From: Acidimicrobiales bacterium
GTDB lineage: Bacteria; Actinomycetota; Acidimicrobiia; Acidimicrobiales; MedAcidi-G1
Assembly: GCA_022452145.1 (NCBI GenBank)
Contig: JAKURY010000011.1
Coordinates: forward strand, 20,481 to 84,480
DNA length: 64,000 nt
Reading direction: 5' to 3'
The position numbers and the translations under genes are program-made. The notes under the pieces are model-generated. The model was not told the origin of the DNA. It made no database searches and worked only from the letters and a program-made list of their open reading frames with translations. Positions 36,897-47,630 of this stretch are shown here, one piece after another (within the stretch, counting starts at the first letter, position 1; every line of letters starts with the position of its first letter).

Positions 36897-38461
36897 GGAA
36901 CGCAGGTGCCGTGGAAGGAGAGAGTGCGAGCCCGCTCAAGGGCCGCTTCCGCAGCACCACGGCGCATGTAGCCGGCCTCGCGCTGCTGTTTATCTCCGTG
37001 GGAATGCTGCTTTCCGCGGTCGTCGAATACGTTGACGGGACCGCCGGAAACGCCCTGCTGCTGGCGACCCTGGCCACGGCCCTCGGCGGCATGGCCCTCT
37101 GGTGGCCGACTCGGCCCGGCGCCCTCGACCACGCCTCGATCTTCACCGCGGTGGGGACGACGTGGCTGGTGGCTTCGGCGTTCGGGGCACTGCCATACCT
37201 CTTCGCCGGAACCTTCGCCGTCGCCGGAAGGCCGTGGGCCGTGGTGCTGGCCGACGCGTTGTTCGAGTCGGTCTCGGGGTACTCCTGTACAGGTTCCACC
37301 GTCTTCGGCGGTCACAACCCAATCGCCGCCCAGGGCTCCGGGGTGCTCCTCTACCGCCAGCTCACCCAGTGGGCCGGAGGCATGGGAATCGTCGTGCTCG
37401 TGGTGACCGTGCTGCCGTCCTTGCGTGCCAGTGGCCTGGGCCTCATCGATGCCGAGGCCCCGGGTATAGGCGTGGATCGCCTGGCCCCCCGTGTCCGGGA
37501 CACCGCAGCCCGTTTCTGGAAGTTGTACGCGGGCCTCACCGCCCTCATCGCAGTCGGGCTCCTGGCCGCCGGCATGGGTCCGTTCGACGCGGTGGCCCAC
37601 GCCCTGACCACGTCCTCCACCGGAGGATTCTCCACCCGAGACGGCTCCATCGGCCACTGGGACAGCCTCAGCGTGGAACTCGTCCTGGTTGTCGCCATGG
37701 TCCTCGGCGCGGCCAACTTCACCCTCCATGGGCGCTCCATCTCACTCCGGAGGATCGTGCACTTCTCGGATCACGAGTTCCGCGGCTACCTCGCCATCCT
37801 CGGAATCGGCACGGTGCTGGTCACCGGAATGCTGGCCATCGACGGCATGGGCGTAGCCCGGGCATTGCGCATGGCCCTCTTCAACGTGGTCACGCTCGGT
37901 ACCAGCAGCGGCTTCGGCAACGCCGCCGGGGCCGGCAGCGACGGCGACTTCGTGCGTTGGGCCGCCGGCCCGCAGATGGTCCTGCTCTTCCTCCTGGTGT
38001 TCGGCGGGTGCACCGGCTCGACGGCGGGCGGTGTGAAGGTCATGCGGCTACGGATCGGCATGGCCCACGCCTACAGGACGCTGCGGGGATTCCGACGCCC
38101 ACGAGCCCTATTGCCGGTCCGACAGGGAGCCGCCACGGTTCCCGACACCATCGTCGCCCGGATTGCCGGCTTCATGGTCATCTACGGGATGCTGGTTGTG
38201 GGCGGCACGATGGTCATCGCCGCCCTGGGTACCGATCTGGTAACCGCCGTGGGTGGCGTCGTTGGCGCCCTGGGCAACATGGGACCGGCCTTCGGGGAGG
38301 CCGGCCCCACGGCCTCGTTCGTCGACGGCTTCTCGACGCCGGCCCGCCTGGTCCTGGCGGTCCTGATGCTGGTGGGCCGCCTGGAGATCTTCCCGATGCT
38401 GCTCATGCTCGTAGCGCCCTACCGATCCCTCCGCGGGGCCGGTAGGCGGGGCCGGGGCTGA
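36893..38461 (+). CDS. trkH: Trk potassium transporter pore subunit
   Basis: A 522-residue TrkH. All four filter loops are close to consensus: SCTGST, SSTGGFS, GTSSGFG and GNMGPAF, each with the required glycine. It also has the WAGGMGIVVL segment after the first filter and CTGSTAGGVKVMRL at the third-fourth domain junction, both classic TrkH features. With trkA it forms the potassium uptake system driven by membrane potential. The hydrophobic C-terminal helix ends in an Arg/Gly tail. The stop codon lies inside a terminator hairpin shared with the convergent apeB. Confidence 0.92.
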   Translation: MRNAGAVEGESASPLKGRFRSTTAHVAGLALLFISVGMLLSAVVEYVDGTAGNALLLATLATALGGMALWWPTRPGALDHASIFTAVGTTWLVASAFGALPYLFAGTFAVAGRPWAVVLADALFESVSGYSCTGSTVFGGHNPIAAQGSGVLLYRQLTQWAGGMGIVVLVVTVLPSLRASGLGLIDAEAPGIGVDRLAPRVRDTAARFWKLYAGLTALIAVGLLAAGMGPFDAVAHALTTSSTGGFSTRDGSIGHWDSLSVELVLVVAMVLGAANFTLHGRSISLRRIVHFSDHEFRGYLAILGIGTVLVTGMLAIDGMGVARALRMALFNVVTLGTSSGFGNAAGAGSDGDFVRWAAGPQMVLLFLLVFGGCTGSTAGGVKVMRLRIGMAHAYRTLRGFRRPRALLPVRQGAATVPDTIVARIAGFMVIYGMLVVGGTMVIAALGTDLVTAVGGVVGALGNMGPAFGEAGPTASFVDGFSTPARLVLAVLMLVGRLEIFPMLLMLVAPYRSLRGAGRRGRG

Positions 38462-38480
38462 CCGACGGCGAAGGTCAGCC
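38456..38480. terminator. hairpin containing both convergent stop codons (trkH/apeB)
   Basis: GGCTGACC and GGTCAGCC pair perfectly (8 bp) around a 9-nt loop. The trkH stop (38459-38461) and the apeB stop (38475-38477) are both inside the stem, so this works on either strand and spares intergenic space. Confidence 0.7.
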
Positions 38481-39734
38481 GGCGAACAACTCGACCAGCA
38501 GATCGCGGAGTCGAGCCGGATCGGCGCTACCGCAGGTCTCGCGGGCGCTGTGCATGGCCAGTTGGGCGACCCCGAGGTCGACCGTCCGCATGCCGACCGC
38601 GGCTGCGGTTGGCGGACCAATAGTCGAACCACAGGCCATGTCGCCTCGGCTTACGAAGGACTGGAGGTCGACCGAGGCCCGCTCGGCCGCCAGCCGAACG
38701 ATCCCGGCACCGATTGCGTCGGTGGCGTACCGCTCCCGGGCGTTGAACTTGAGTACCGGACCTCCGTTCAGGAAGACCAGGTGCTCGGGATCGTGGCGCT
38801 CCGGGTAGTTCGGATGGGTGGCATGGGCACCGTCGACCGAGAAGACCACCGAGGCGCTCGTCGGTCGGTCCGCCAGGCCGACGAACCGACGGAGGATCCG
38901 ATCCAGGATCGGTCCGGCCGCACCGGTGGACGACACGCTGCCGACTTCCTCGTGGTCGAAAAGTGCCAGCACCGGGACCGGACCCTCGCCGGCGGAGGCG
39001 GCCGCCAACGCCTCGGTGCCGGCGTGGCAGGAGAGCAGGTTGTCGATCCTCGGTGCGCTCACCATGTCCTCCTGCAGGCCGACGAGGCGGGACGGCGTCA
39101 GGTCGTGGAACATCATGTCCCATGCCAGGACGTCATCCGGATCGATGTCCGCGTCGGCGGCCGCCATGGCCGGAAAGGCGCCGGGCGTGGCATCACCCAG
39201 GCCGAGGACGGGGGAGAGGTGCTGCTGGGGGTTCAGGACCAGGCCCTTGTCGTTCACGCCCCTGTCCAGGTGAACCGCCAACTGGGGTATACGTGCCACG
39301 GGACGATCGTCGCGGACAAGGACATCACGGACACTGCTCCCGTCCCGTACGGCCAGTCTGCCGGAGAACCCGAGGTCCCGATCCAGCCAGGAGTTCAGGA
39401 GCGCGCTGCCGTAGACCTCGACGCCGAGCTGGCGAAAGCCCATGCCGCCCCGGTCGGGGATCGGCTTCAACCTCAGGTTCGGGCTGTCGGTGTGGGCGCC
39501 CACGATTCTGAGCGGCGCGTCAGGCGCCCGGCCGGCATCCGCCCAGGCCACCAGCGTTCCTCCGGACCTGACCAGGTGCCGGCCGGGTCCGGGTGGATCG
39601 TCGTCGGGGCCGAGCTCCGTGAAACCGACGGCCATCAGGCGTGATGCGGCTTCGGCGACGGCGTGGTACGGGCTGGGCGAGGCATCTATGTATCGGCACA
39701 GATCGCGTGCCGGAGCGTTGTCAGGGGCGGTCAT
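38475..39734 (-). CDS. apeB: M18 family aminopeptidase
   Basis: A 419-residue M18 aspartyl-aminopeptidase-like enzyme. The metal-binding blocks are [22 protein letters not shown] (Glu-Glu pair) and the terminal [22 protein letters not shown] is the central block. The family removes N-terminal Asp/Glu or other residues from peptides in the cytosol, using two zinc ions, and assembles as a large dodecamer. The start is the ATG (MTAPDNAP). An AATATA-like -10 element ends about 5 nt before it, so the message may be leaderless. It is divergent from gltB. Confidence 0.92.
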   Translation of the reverse strand: MTAPDNAPARDLCRYIDASPSPYHAVAEAASRLMAVGFTELGPDDDPPGPGRHLVRSGGTLVAWADAGRAPDAPLRIVGAHTDSPNLRLKPIPDRGGMGFRQLGVEVYGSALLNSWLDRDLGFSGRLAVRDGSSVRDVLVRDDRPVARIPQLAVHLDRGVNDKGLVLNPQQHLSPVLGLGDATPGAFPAMAAADADIDPDDVLAWDMMFHDLTPSRLVGLQEDMVSAPRIDNLLSCHAGTEALAAASAGEGPVPVLALFDHEEVGSVSSTGAAGPILDRILRRFVGLADRPTSASVVFSVDGAHATHPNYPERHDPEHLVFLNGGPVLKFNARERYATDAIGAGIVRLAAERASVDLQSFVSRGDMACGSTIGPPTAAAVGMRTVDLGVAQLAMHSARETCGSADPARLRDLLVELFAG

Positions 39735-39885
39735 TGCCCTATATTGGTCCCTCCACGGCCGACGTGAGACGCCAGCAATGAGGCGGCGACGATTCCCGGC
39801 CATCGCTCCGACCGACGATGTTCCGGGCGATCTCCAGACAGAGGGCCCGCCAGGGTCCCGGATCCCAGGAGACGACTCCCCGAAC

Positions 39886-42800
39886 ATGTCCGCCGACTTC
39901 GATCAACAGCGCCGGCCGGCCCACGCCGAACGCGACATGCCGTCGGCCCAGGGCCTCTACGACCCACGGTTTGAGCACGATTCCTGCGGGGTCAACTTCG
40001 TTTGCCACCTACGGGGCGCGGCCAGCCACAGGATCATCGAACTGGGTGTGGGGGCACTCTGCAGGATGCAGCACCGGGGAGCCCTCGGGGCCGAGAAGAA
40101 CACCGGTGACGGCGCCGGCATCCTGCTCCAGGTTCCCGACGGCTTCTACCGGCAGGTGGTGCCCTTCGAACTTCCGGAGCCCGGTCGGTACGCCACAGGC
40201 ATCGCCTTCCTCCCGAGTCACCCCGAAACGGCCGACCGGGCCGCCGCGGCGGTGGAGGAGATAGCCACTCAGGAGGGCCTGGAGGTGCTCGGCTGGCGGG
40301 ACCTGCCGATCGACGACTCCATGATCGGCAGCGCCGCACGTGCCACCGAACCGACCTTCCGTCAGGTCTTCCTGGCCGGCATCCCGGCCGAGGGTGGTCG
40401 TCCCTCGGGCATAGCCCTGGACCGCCTTGCCTACGTGGTCCGCAAGCGGATCGAACACGAGGTCCGACTGGACGGCGACGGGCGGTCCCCGGAGCCCCAG
40501 GGCGTCTACTTCCCGTCGCTCTCGGCAAGGACCATTGTCTACAAGGGGATGCTCACCACCCTCCAACTGTCGACGTTCTTCGCCGACCTCACGGACCCAC
40601 GGGTGGAGAGCGCCATGGTCCTGGTGCACTCCAGGTTCTCAACCAACACGTTCCCCTCCTGGCCGCTGGCCCACCCCTATCGGATCGTGGCCCATAACGG
40701 CGAGATCAACACCGTGCAGGGCAACCGGAACTGGATGCGGGCCCGCGAGGCACTTATGGCCACCGACCTGATCCCCGGCGACCTGGAGAGGCTCTTCCCC
40801 ATCTGCACGCCGGGAGCCAGCGACACGGCCGGGTTCGACGAGGCCCTAGAGCTCCTCATCCTGAGTGGATACCCGCTTCCCGAGGCAATCCTGATGATGA
40901 TCCCGGAACCGTGGGAGCACCACACCGAGATGTCCGACGAGCGCCGGGCCTTCTACCAGTACCACGCATCCCTCATGGAGCCCTGGGACGGCCCGGCCTC
41001 GATCGCCTTCACAGACGGCACCGTGATCGGCGCCGTCCTGGATCGCAACGGCCTCCGGCCCAGCCGGTACTGGGTCACGAGCGATGACCTGGTGGTGATG
41101 GCCAGCGAGGTCGGCGTGGTGGACGTCCCCACAAGCCAGGTGGTCGAGAAGGGGCGATTGGAGCCGGGCCGGATGTTCCTCATCGACACCACGGAGGGCC
41201 GGATCATCCGGGACGACGAGATCAAGGCCAGCCTGGCCTCGGCGCGGCCCTACCGGGAGTGGCTGGACGGGAACCTGGTCCACCTGGACGACCTCCCCGC
41301 CAGGGACCGTGTGCTGTCCGCCGACGGCACCCTGCTCCAACGCCAGCAGGCGTTCGGCTACACACACGAGTCCCTCAAGGTGCTCCTCGCCCCGATGGCC
41401 CGCGACGGCAAGGGGGCCATCGGCTCGATGGGTACCGACACGCCGATCGCCGTCCTGTCCGACCGGTCCCGGCCCATCTACGACTACTTCCAGCAGCTCT
41501 TCGCCCAGGTCACCAACCCGCCGCTGGACGCCATCCGCGAGGAGCTCATCACCGCGGTGTGCACCACGGTCGGCCCCGAACGCAACCTTCTATTCCCGGA
41601 GGCCGCCAGCTGCCGACAGGTCCACCTGCCCCATCCGGTCATCACAGAGGCCGAGTTGGCCGCCCTCGTGGGAATCGACGGAGACGGTGGCCCGGGCGGC
41701 TTCACCACCCGCGTCCTGGACGGCCGCTACGAGGTGGCCCGCGGCGGCGAGGGCCTGGCCCATGCCCTGGAACGGCTCCGGCAGGATGCCACGGCTGCAA
41801 TCGCCGACGGTGTGGACATCCTGGTCATCAGCGACCGCAGTCCGACCCAGACGTTGGCCCACATCCCGTCTCTGCTGGCCACCGGTGCGGTCCACCACCA
41901 CCTCATCCGGGAGAGGACCCGTACCAGGGTCGGCCTGCTTGTCGAGAGCGGTGACGCCCGCGAGGTGCACCACGTGGCCCTGCTGCTGGGATACGGCGCA
42001 TCGGCTGTCTGCCCGTACTTGGCCTTCGCCTCGGTCGACGCCATGGTCGACTCCGGCCACCACGGACTTCCAACGACCATGACGCCGGAGAGGGCCCGCC
42101 GCAACACGGTCCGGGCCTTCGACCAAGGCTTGCTCAAGATCATGTCCAAGATGGGCATCTCCACCGTTGCGTCCTACACCGGTGCCCAGATCTTCGAGGC
42201 CATCGGCCTGGGCAACGAGGTGGTGGAGGCGTGCTTCGCCGGGACGGTCAGTCGGCTGGGTGGCGTGGGGTTGGACGTCCTGGCCGCCGAGGTGGCCGGA
42301 CACCACGCCACGGCCTTCCCCAACAATCCGGAGGAGCGCGCCCACCGCACCCTCGAGGAGGGAGGGGAGTACCGGTGGCGCCGGGAGGGTGAGTACCACC
42401 TCTTCAACCCGGAGACCGTCTTCAAGCTCCAGCACGCCACACGCGAAGGTCGCTACGACCTGTTCAAGGAGTACACGAGCCTCGTCGACGACCAGGCCCG
42501 AGGCCTGGCCACGCTACGCGGAATGTTCGACTTCCGGGAGGACCGTCAGCCACCCGTGCCGATCGACGAGGTGGAGTCGGTGCCGTCGATAATCAGCCGC
42601 TTCTCCACCGGAGCGATGTCCTACGGCTCGATCAGCGCCGAGGCCCACGAGACGCTCGCCATAGCCATGAACCGCATCGGCGGCAGGTCCAACACCGGCG
42701 AGGGGGGCGAGGACCCCGACCGGTTCACGCCGGAGGCCAACGGCGACCTCCGGAGGTCGGCCGTCAAGCAGGTGGCCTCGGGACGCTTCGGGGTGACGAG

Positions 42801-44514
42801 CGAGTACCTGGTCAACAGCGACGACCTCCAGATCAAGATGGCCCAGGGGGCCAAGCCGGGCGAAGGTGGCCAACTGCCGGGCCACAAGGTGTACCCCTGG
42901 ATCGCCCGTACCCGCAACTCCACGCCGGGCGTGGGGTTGATCTCCCCGCCACCCCACCACGACATCTACTCCATCGAGGACCTGGCCCAACTCATCTACG
43001 ACCTCAAGAACTCCAATCCGGTCAGCCGTATCCATGTGAAGCTGGTCTCCGAGGTGGGTGTGGGCACCGTGGCCGCCGGCGTCTCGAAGGCCCACGCCGA
43101 CGTGGTCCTGATCTCCGGACACGACGGAGGCACCGGGGCCTCACCGCTGACCTCCATCAAGCACGCCGGAGCGCCCTGGGAACTGGGCCTTGCCGAGACG
43201 CAGCAGACGCTGCTCCTGAACGACCTCAGGGACAGGATCGTCGTGCAGGTGGACGGCCAGCTAAAGACCGGCCGGGACGTCATGATTGCCGCCCTGCTCG
43301 GCGGGGACGAGTTCGGGTTCGCCACCGCCCCACTGGTCGTCTCGGGTTGCGTGATGATGCGTGTCTGCCACCTCGACACCTGTCCGGTCGGGGTGGCAAC
43401 GCAGAACCCGGAACTCCGCAAGAAGTTCACCGGTCGTCCGGAGTTCGTCGTCAACTTCTTCGAGTACATCGCCGAGGAGGTACGGGAACTCCTGGCAGCC
43501 CTGGGCTTCCGAAACCTGGACGACGCCATTGGCCGGGCCGAGTTCCTGGACGTCAGCCGGGCTGTAGACCACTGGAAGGCCCGCGGCCTGGACCTCTCAC
43601 CCATACTCCACATCCCGGATGTGGGCGCGGCCGACCGTCGCAACACGAAGGGCCAGGACCACGGCCTGGACGACATCCTGGACCGGCACCTGATCGCCGG
43701 GTCAGAAGCAGCCCTGGAGCGGGGCGAGCACGTCGACATCGCCACCCCCGTCAGCAACGTGGACCGCTCGGTCGGCACCATGCTGGGCTACGAGCTGACA
43801 CGTCGCCATGGCGGTAACGGGCTGCCGGACGACACCATCCAGGTGGACCTCGTGGGTTCTGCGGGCAACAGCTTCGGCGCCTTCGTGCCGCGCGGTATCA
43901 CCCTGCGCCTCACGGGAGACGCCAACGACTACGTCGGCAAGGGGCTCTCGGGTGGCCGGATCACCATCCGTCCACCGGCCGACTCGCCCTTCGTGGCCGC
44001 CGACCAGATCATTGCCGGAAACGTCATCTTGTACGGGGCCACCTCGGGCGAGGCCTTCATCCGGGGTCGGGTGGGGGAGCGGTTCTGCGTACGCAACTCC
44101 GGTGCCACGGCCGTAGTGGAGGGCATCGGGGACCACGGGTGCGAGTACATGACGGGCGGCCGGGCAGTGGTACTGGGCCTGACCGGTCGAAACTTCGCAG
44201 CCGGGATGTCAGGAGGCATCGCCTTCGTCCACGATCCCGAGGGCACCTTCCCGGCCCGGGTCAACCGGGAGATGGTCCTCATAGAGTCCCCGGACGCCGA
44301 CGACTCCGACTGGCTGCGCAACGTGGTGGAGCGCCACCGCCTCGAGACCGGATCCACCGTCGCCGAGCGCCTGCTGGACTCATGGGACGAAGAGGCCCTG
44401 CGGTTCGTGAAGGTGATGCCCACCGACTACAAGCGGGTGGTCGAGGCGGCCGCGGCCGCCAGGGCCTCCGGCCGTGACGAGGTGGAGGCGGTCATGGCCT
44501 CCACCCGGGGATAG
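39886..44514 (+). CDS. gltB: glutamate synthase (NADPH) large subunit
   Basis: A 1542-residue GltB, which makes glutamate from glutamine and 2-oxoglutarate. Domains in order: type II glutamine amidotransferase with catalytic Cys-34 (SCGVNFV, exposed after removal of a short propeptide), a central domain, the FMN domain, and a C-terminal GXGXG beta-helix. The 3Fe-4S ligands are in [15 protein letters not shown] near residue 1154. An ATG at 39778 would extend it by 36 residues with a low-complexity segment; the ATG at 39886 follows AGGAG at a longish spacing. The frame is open far upstream, but that part is antisense to apeB. Confidence 0.94.
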   Translation: MSADFDQQRRPAHAERDMPSAQGLYDPRFEHDSCGVNFVCHLRGAASHRIIELGVGALCRMQHRGALGAEKNTGDGAGILLQVPDGFYRQVVPFELPEPGRYATGIAFLPSHPETADRAAAAVEEIATQEGLEVLGWRDLPIDDSMIGSAARATEPTFRQVFLAGIPAEGGRPSGIALDRLAYVVRKRIEHEVRLDGDGRSPEPQGVYFPSLSARTIVYKGMLTTLQLSTFFADLTDPRVESAMVLVHSRFSTNTFPSWPLAHPYRIVAHNGEINTVQGNRNWMRAREALMATDLIPGDLERLFPICTPGASDTAGFDEALELLILSGYPLPEAILMMIPEPWEHHTEMSDERRAFYQYHASLMEPWDGPASIAFTDGTVIGAVLDRNGLRPSRYWVTSDDLVVMASEVGVVDVPTSQVVEKGRLEPGRMFLIDTTEGRIIRDDEIKASLASARPYREWLDGNLVHLDDLPARDRVLSADGTLLQRQQAFGYTHESLKVLLAPMARDGKGAIGSMGTDTPIAVLSDRSRPIYDYFQQLFAQVTNPPLDAIREELITAVCTTVGPERNLLFPEAASCRQVHLPHPVITEAELAALVGIDGDGGPGGFTTRVLDGRYEVARGGEGLAHALERLRQDATAAIADGVDILVISDRSPTQTLAHIPSLLATGAVHHHLIRERTRTRVGLLVESGDAREVHHVALLLGYGASAVCPYLAFASVDAMVDSGHHGLPTTMTPERARRNTVRAFDQGLLKIMSKMGISTVASYTGAQIFEAIGLGNEVVEACFAGTVSRLGGVGLDVLAAEVAGHHATAFPNNPEERAHRTLEEGGEYRWRREGEYHLFNPETVFKLQHATREGRYDLFKEYTSLVDDQARGLATLRGMFDFREDRQPPVPIDEVESVPSIISRFSTGAMSYGSISAEAHETLAIAMNRIGGRSNTGEGGEDPDRFTPEANGDLRRSAVKQVASGRFGVTSEYLVNSDDLQIKMAQGAKPGEGGQLPGHKVYPWIARTRNSTPGVGLISPPPHHDIYSIEDLAQLIYDLKNSNPVSRIHVKLVSEVGVGTVAAGVSKAHADVVLISGHDGGTGASPLTSIKHAGAPWELGLAETQQTLLLNDLRDRIVVQVDGQLKTGRDVMIAALLGGDEFGFATAPLVVSGCVMMRVCHLDTCPVGVATQNPELRKKFTGRPEFVVNFFEYIAEEVRELLAALGFRNLDDAIGRAEFLDVSRAVDHWKARGLDLSPILHIPDVGAADRRNTKGQDHGLDDILDRHLIAGSEAALERGEHVDIATPVSNVDRSVGTMLGYELTRRHGGNGLPDDTIQVDLVGSAGNSFGAFVPRGITLRLTGDANDYVGKGLSGGRITIRPPADSPFVAADQIIAGNVILYGATSGEAFIRGRVGERFCVRNSGATAVVEGIGDHGCEYMTGGRAVVLGLTGRNFAAGMSGGIAFVHDPEGTFPARVNREMVLIESPDADDSDWLRNVVERHRLETGSTVAERLLDSWDEEALRFVKVMPTDYKRVVEAAAAARASGRDEVEAVMASTRG

Positions 44515-44523
44515 GGGTCCGAC

Positions 44524-45984
44524 GTGGGCGACGCACGGGGATTCCTCAAGCACGACCGGCAGCTCCCGGATCGGCGATCGGTTCCGGTCCGCCTCCGCGA
44601 CTGGCGGGAGGTCTACGAACCGTTCACGGACGACTCGCTCCGCCAACAGGCCAGCCGCTGCATGGACTGCGGCATTCCGTTCTGCAACGACGGATGCCCC
44701 CTCGGCAACCTCATTCCCGACTGGAACGACCTGGTGCACCAGGGCCACTGGCGAGATGCCATCGAGCGGCTCCACGCCACCAACAACTTCCCAGAGTTCA
44801 CCGGACGCCTTTGCCCGGCACCCTGCGAAGGCTCGTGCGTCCTGGGGATCAACGAGCCGCCGGTGACCATCAAGCAGGTCGAGGTCAGCATCGTGGACAG
44901 GGCCTGGGCCGAGGGCTGGATAACACCGGTGGTCCCCGCGGAGAACACGGGCCGACGGGTGGCGGTGGTGGGGTCCGGGCCGGCCGGCCTGGCAGCCGCC
45001 CAGCAGTTGACACGGGCAGGCCACGGCGTCGTCGTGTTCGAGCGGGCGGATCGGATCGGGGGACTGCTCCGCTACGGCATCCCGGAGTTCAAGATGGAGA
45101 AGCGCCACCTCGACCGGCGCCTGGCGCAGATGGAGGCAGAGGGCACGGAGTTCCGCACGAACACGTCGGTGGGCGTGGGCCTGTCCGTGGACCAGCTCAC
45201 GGCCGACTTCGATTCCGTGGTGCTGGCCTGTGGCGCAACGCAGAGCCGTGACCTGCCGATTCCGGGTCGGGAGCTGGAGGGCGTGCACCAGGCCATGGAG
45301 TACCTGCCGGGGTCCAACCGGGTCCAGGAGGGCGACAGCCTGTCGGCAGTCATCGACGCCGAGGGCAGGGACGTGGTGATCATCGGCGGTGGCGACACCG
45401 GCGCCGACTGCCTGGGTACGGCGCTCCGACAGGGAGCCCGATCGGTGCACCAGTTCGAGATCATGCCGAGGCCGCCGGACGATCGGGCCGAGAGCAACCC
45501 GTGGCCGACCTGGCCGATGATCTACCGGGTCTCCTCGGCGCACGAGGAAGGCGGCGTGCGGGAGTTCGCCATCAACACCTCCGAGTTCGTTGGCCGGGAC
45601 GGGCGACTCACCGCCCTGCGGACCCACAGGGTGGCTCAGGTATTCGCGGACGGACGCATGTCCTTCGAGCCGATCGAGGGGTCCGAGGTGGACTTCGCCG
45701 CAGACCTGGTCCTCCTGGCCATGGGTTTCACCGGACCCGAGCGCAACGAGTTGGTCGAGGGCCTGGGCATCCAGTTGGACAACCGGGGCAACGTGGTCAG
45801 GGACGACGAGTTCCGTACCACGGTGGACGACGTCTTCGTCTGTGGCGACATGGGTCGGGGACAGTCGCTCATCGTCTGGGCGATCGCGGAGGGCCGTGCC
45901 TGTGCCTCTGCCGTGGACCGGTCCCTCAGCGGGTCCACCCAACTCCCGTCTCCCATCTCTCCTACCGCGGCTCCGCTGCGTTGA
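44524..45984 (+). CDS. gltD: glutamate synthase (NADPH) small subunit
   Basis: A 486-residue GltD, which passes electrons from NADPH to GltB. The N-terminal Cys cluster CMDCGIPFCNDGCPLGN and a second CPAPCEGSC bind two 4Fe-4S clusters. The FAD motif is GSGPAGLAAAQQL and the NADPH motif GGGDTGADCLGTA; CGDMGRGQSLIVWAI is the conserved FAD-binding end. GTG start 9 nt after the gltB stop. Its last 4 nt overlap the TTG of a glycosyltransferase gene, so that gene may be read from the same message. Confidence 0.94.
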   Translation: MGDARGFLKHDRQLPDRRSVPVRLRDWREVYEPFTDDSLRQQASRCMDCGIPFCNDGCPLGNLIPDWNDLVHQGHWRDAIERLHATNNFPEFTGRLCPAPCEGSCVLGINEPPVTIKQVEVSIVDRAWAEGWITPVVPAENTGRRVAVVGSGPAGLAAAQQLTRAGHGVVVFERADRIGGLLRYGIPEFKMEKRHLDRRLAQMEAEGTEFRTNTSVGVGLSVDQLTADFDSVVLACGATQSRDLPIPGRELEGVHQAMEYLPGSNRVQEGDSLSAVIDAEGRDVVIIGGGDTGADCLGTALRQGARSVHQFEIMPRPPDDRAESNPWPTWPMIYRVSSAHEEGGVREFAINTSEFVGRDGRLTALRTHRVAQVFADGRMSFEPIEGSEVDFAADLVLLAMGFTGPERNELVEGLGIQLDNRGNVVRDDEFRTTVDDVFVCGDMGRGQSLIVWAIAEGRACASAVDRSLSGSTQLPSPISPTAAPLR

Positions 45985-46832
45985 CCTACGCGGTGTCTCC
46001 GACCGCCCACCTCGTCGTCGTCCACCGGAACCGTGGGGACACCTGTAGACAGACCGTCGAGCGGTTCCGGGAGCAGGCCGAGCTCACCGTGACCGTGGTC
46101 GACAACGGTTCGAGAGCCGACGAGTTGGCCGCCCTGGAATTCGACCTGGACGATGACGTGGAGGTTGTCCGGACGGGCCACAACCTGGGCTTCGGACCCG
46201 GCGCCAACGTGGGCCTCGACCGATGGCTGGCAGGACCGCACGAGTTCTGCCTCCTCGCCCCCCACGATGCCCGACCACTGGAGGGCACCGTGCTGAGGCT
46301 CCTGGAGGAGCTCGACTCCCGTCCGTCGGCCGGTCTGGCCTGTGCGGACGTGGGTGACGGCGAGGTGCCGAGGATCCAGCCCTACCTCGGCCCCATAGGC
46401 GGGCCCGCCTCCGGGACGGACGGCTGGGAGGAGGCCGACTACCCCCACGGCACCCTCATGGCGCTCCGGCGGGCCTGCATCGTCGACGTCGGCACCTTCG
46501 ACGAGCGCTACTTCGCCTACTGCGAGGAGGCGGACCTGGGCATCCGGGCCCGGCGGGCCGGATGGGAGGTGGGCCTGGTCCGGGGTGCGCTGGTCGACAA
46601 CCCCGAGAGCGGCTCGGAAGCGGCCCTCATCGACTACCTCATGGTCCGCAACACGCTGCTGCTGCTGGCAACCCACTTCGGCTGGTACAACGCCGTGTTC
46701 CGCGCCGCCGTGGTGGTCCTCGAGTCGACGGTGGGGTGGTGGCGCCCGGAAGTAAGGAGCCCCTACCACACGGGCAGTTCCAGGTTCCGAGCCCTTCGCC
46801 ACGCCGCCCTGGGACGGTTCGGGCCACCGTGA
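45981..46832 (+). CDS. family 2 glycosyltransferase
   Basis: A 283-residue GT-A fold transferase. The nucleotide-sugar loop is VVDNGSRADE, the NLGFGPGANVG segment marks the family, and the acceptor/catalytic block is FDERYFAYCEEADLGIRARRAGW; the usual metal-binding DxD appears as APHDA. Such proteins add rhamnose or similar sugars to cell-wall or exopolysaccharide acceptors. The start is either TTG at 45981 (TTGA overlap with gltD, chosen) or GTG at 45993. It is the first member of a glycan gene group extending to 55897. Confidence 0.78.
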   Translation: MTYAVSPTAHLVVVHRNRGDTCRQTVERFREQAELTVTVVDNGSRADELAALEFDLDDDVEVVRTGHNLGFGPGANVGLDRWLAGPHEFCLLAPHDARPLEGTVLRLLEELDSRPSAGLACADVGDGEVPRIQPYLGPIGGPASGTDGWEEADYPHGTLMALRRACIVDVGTFDERYFAYCEEADLGIRARRAGWEVGLVRGALVDNPESGSEAALIDYLMVRNTLLLLATHFGWYNAVFRAAVVVLESTVGWWRPEVRSPYHTGSSRFRALRHAALGRFGPP

Positions 46833-46858
46833 CGCCACGCGCGATGGGCCACTACCTG

Positions 46859-47545
46859 TCAGAAGGGGCGTGCGTCCAAGAACCCGAGGGCCGCATCGAT
46901 GAAGCCGAAGTCACGCGGGGTGGCGAAGTGGTCCACCCCTCGCAGGATGACCTGGGTGGCGTCGGGGAGTGCCGCCACGAGGGGGTCCGCAGGCCCCGCG
47001 AAGTCCTGGTCTCCCAGCACCACCTGTACCGGAACGGTGATCCCGGCCAGTAGCCCTACGGTGAAGGTCCGACGGTCCGGTCGTTGCAGGAAGGCCGTCA
47101 GCGCCGCCCTGTCCGCACTCCCGTCCTCCGGTAGATCGGCGAAGTAGCGGAGTTCGGGATCGCCTGCTGCCCCGGTCCGGACGGCCTCGACGATGGCGGC
47201 ACCCCGCTCCCGGTCCGACACGAAGAGGTTGCGACCCACCCCGGCCACCACAATCCGCCGGAACCGGTCGGGGTGGTGGGCGGCCAGCCAGAGGATGGCC
47301 ATCGCACCGGCGGAGAAGCCGACGGCGTCGACCGGATCGAGCGGGAGCCGAGCCAGGATCCGGTCTTCGAGGTCCCGGTAGGCCTCGGGGTCGACCGGCT
47401 TCTCAGCCTCGCCGTGGCCCAGCAGGTCCACCCCGATGACCGACCTGCCGGCATCGCCCAGCAGGTCCACCCAACCGTTTCCGAGCCAGGTGGTGGCGAA
47501 GGAGGTCCCGAATCCGTGAACCATGAGGACGTCGGGGCCGGCCAT
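46859..47545 (-). CDS. alpha/beta-fold hydrolase
   Basis: A 228-residue alpha/beta hydrolase. The nucleophile Ser-78 is in GFSAGA, an Asp lies in LGDQDFAGPA and the catalytic His in GVDHFATP. The oxyanion region is VHGFGTSF. It resembles small esterases or lipases of the hydrolase-1 type with a short cap. No signal peptide. It is convergent with the glycosyltransferase and divergent from the DUF2142 gene, so its role in the glycan cluster is uncertain. Confidence 0.82.
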   Translation of the reverse strand: MAGPDVLMVHGFGTSFATTWLGNGWVDLLGDAGRSVIGVDLLGHGEAEKPVDPEAYRDLEDRILARLPLDPVDAVGFSAGAMAILWLAAHHPDRFRRIVVAGVGRNLFVSDRERGAAIVEAVRTGAAGDPELRYFADLPEDGSADRAALTAFLQRPDRRTFTVGLLAGITVPVQVVLGDQDFAGPADPLVAALPDATQVILRGVDHFATPRDFGFIDAALGFLDARPF

Positions 47546-47630
47546 CGGGCGAACCTAATCCCGGGTCCGGTTTCTGCCCGGATCGGGCCCGTCCCGCTGG
47601 CCGACCGGGTGGCGTCGGTACTCTGGCCCG

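Noticed and set aside
39778..39885. An earlier ATG for gltB (adds 36 residues)
   Set aside because: The added segment is low-complexity and unlike GltB; the propeptide normally is short and the catalytic Cys is already at residue 34.
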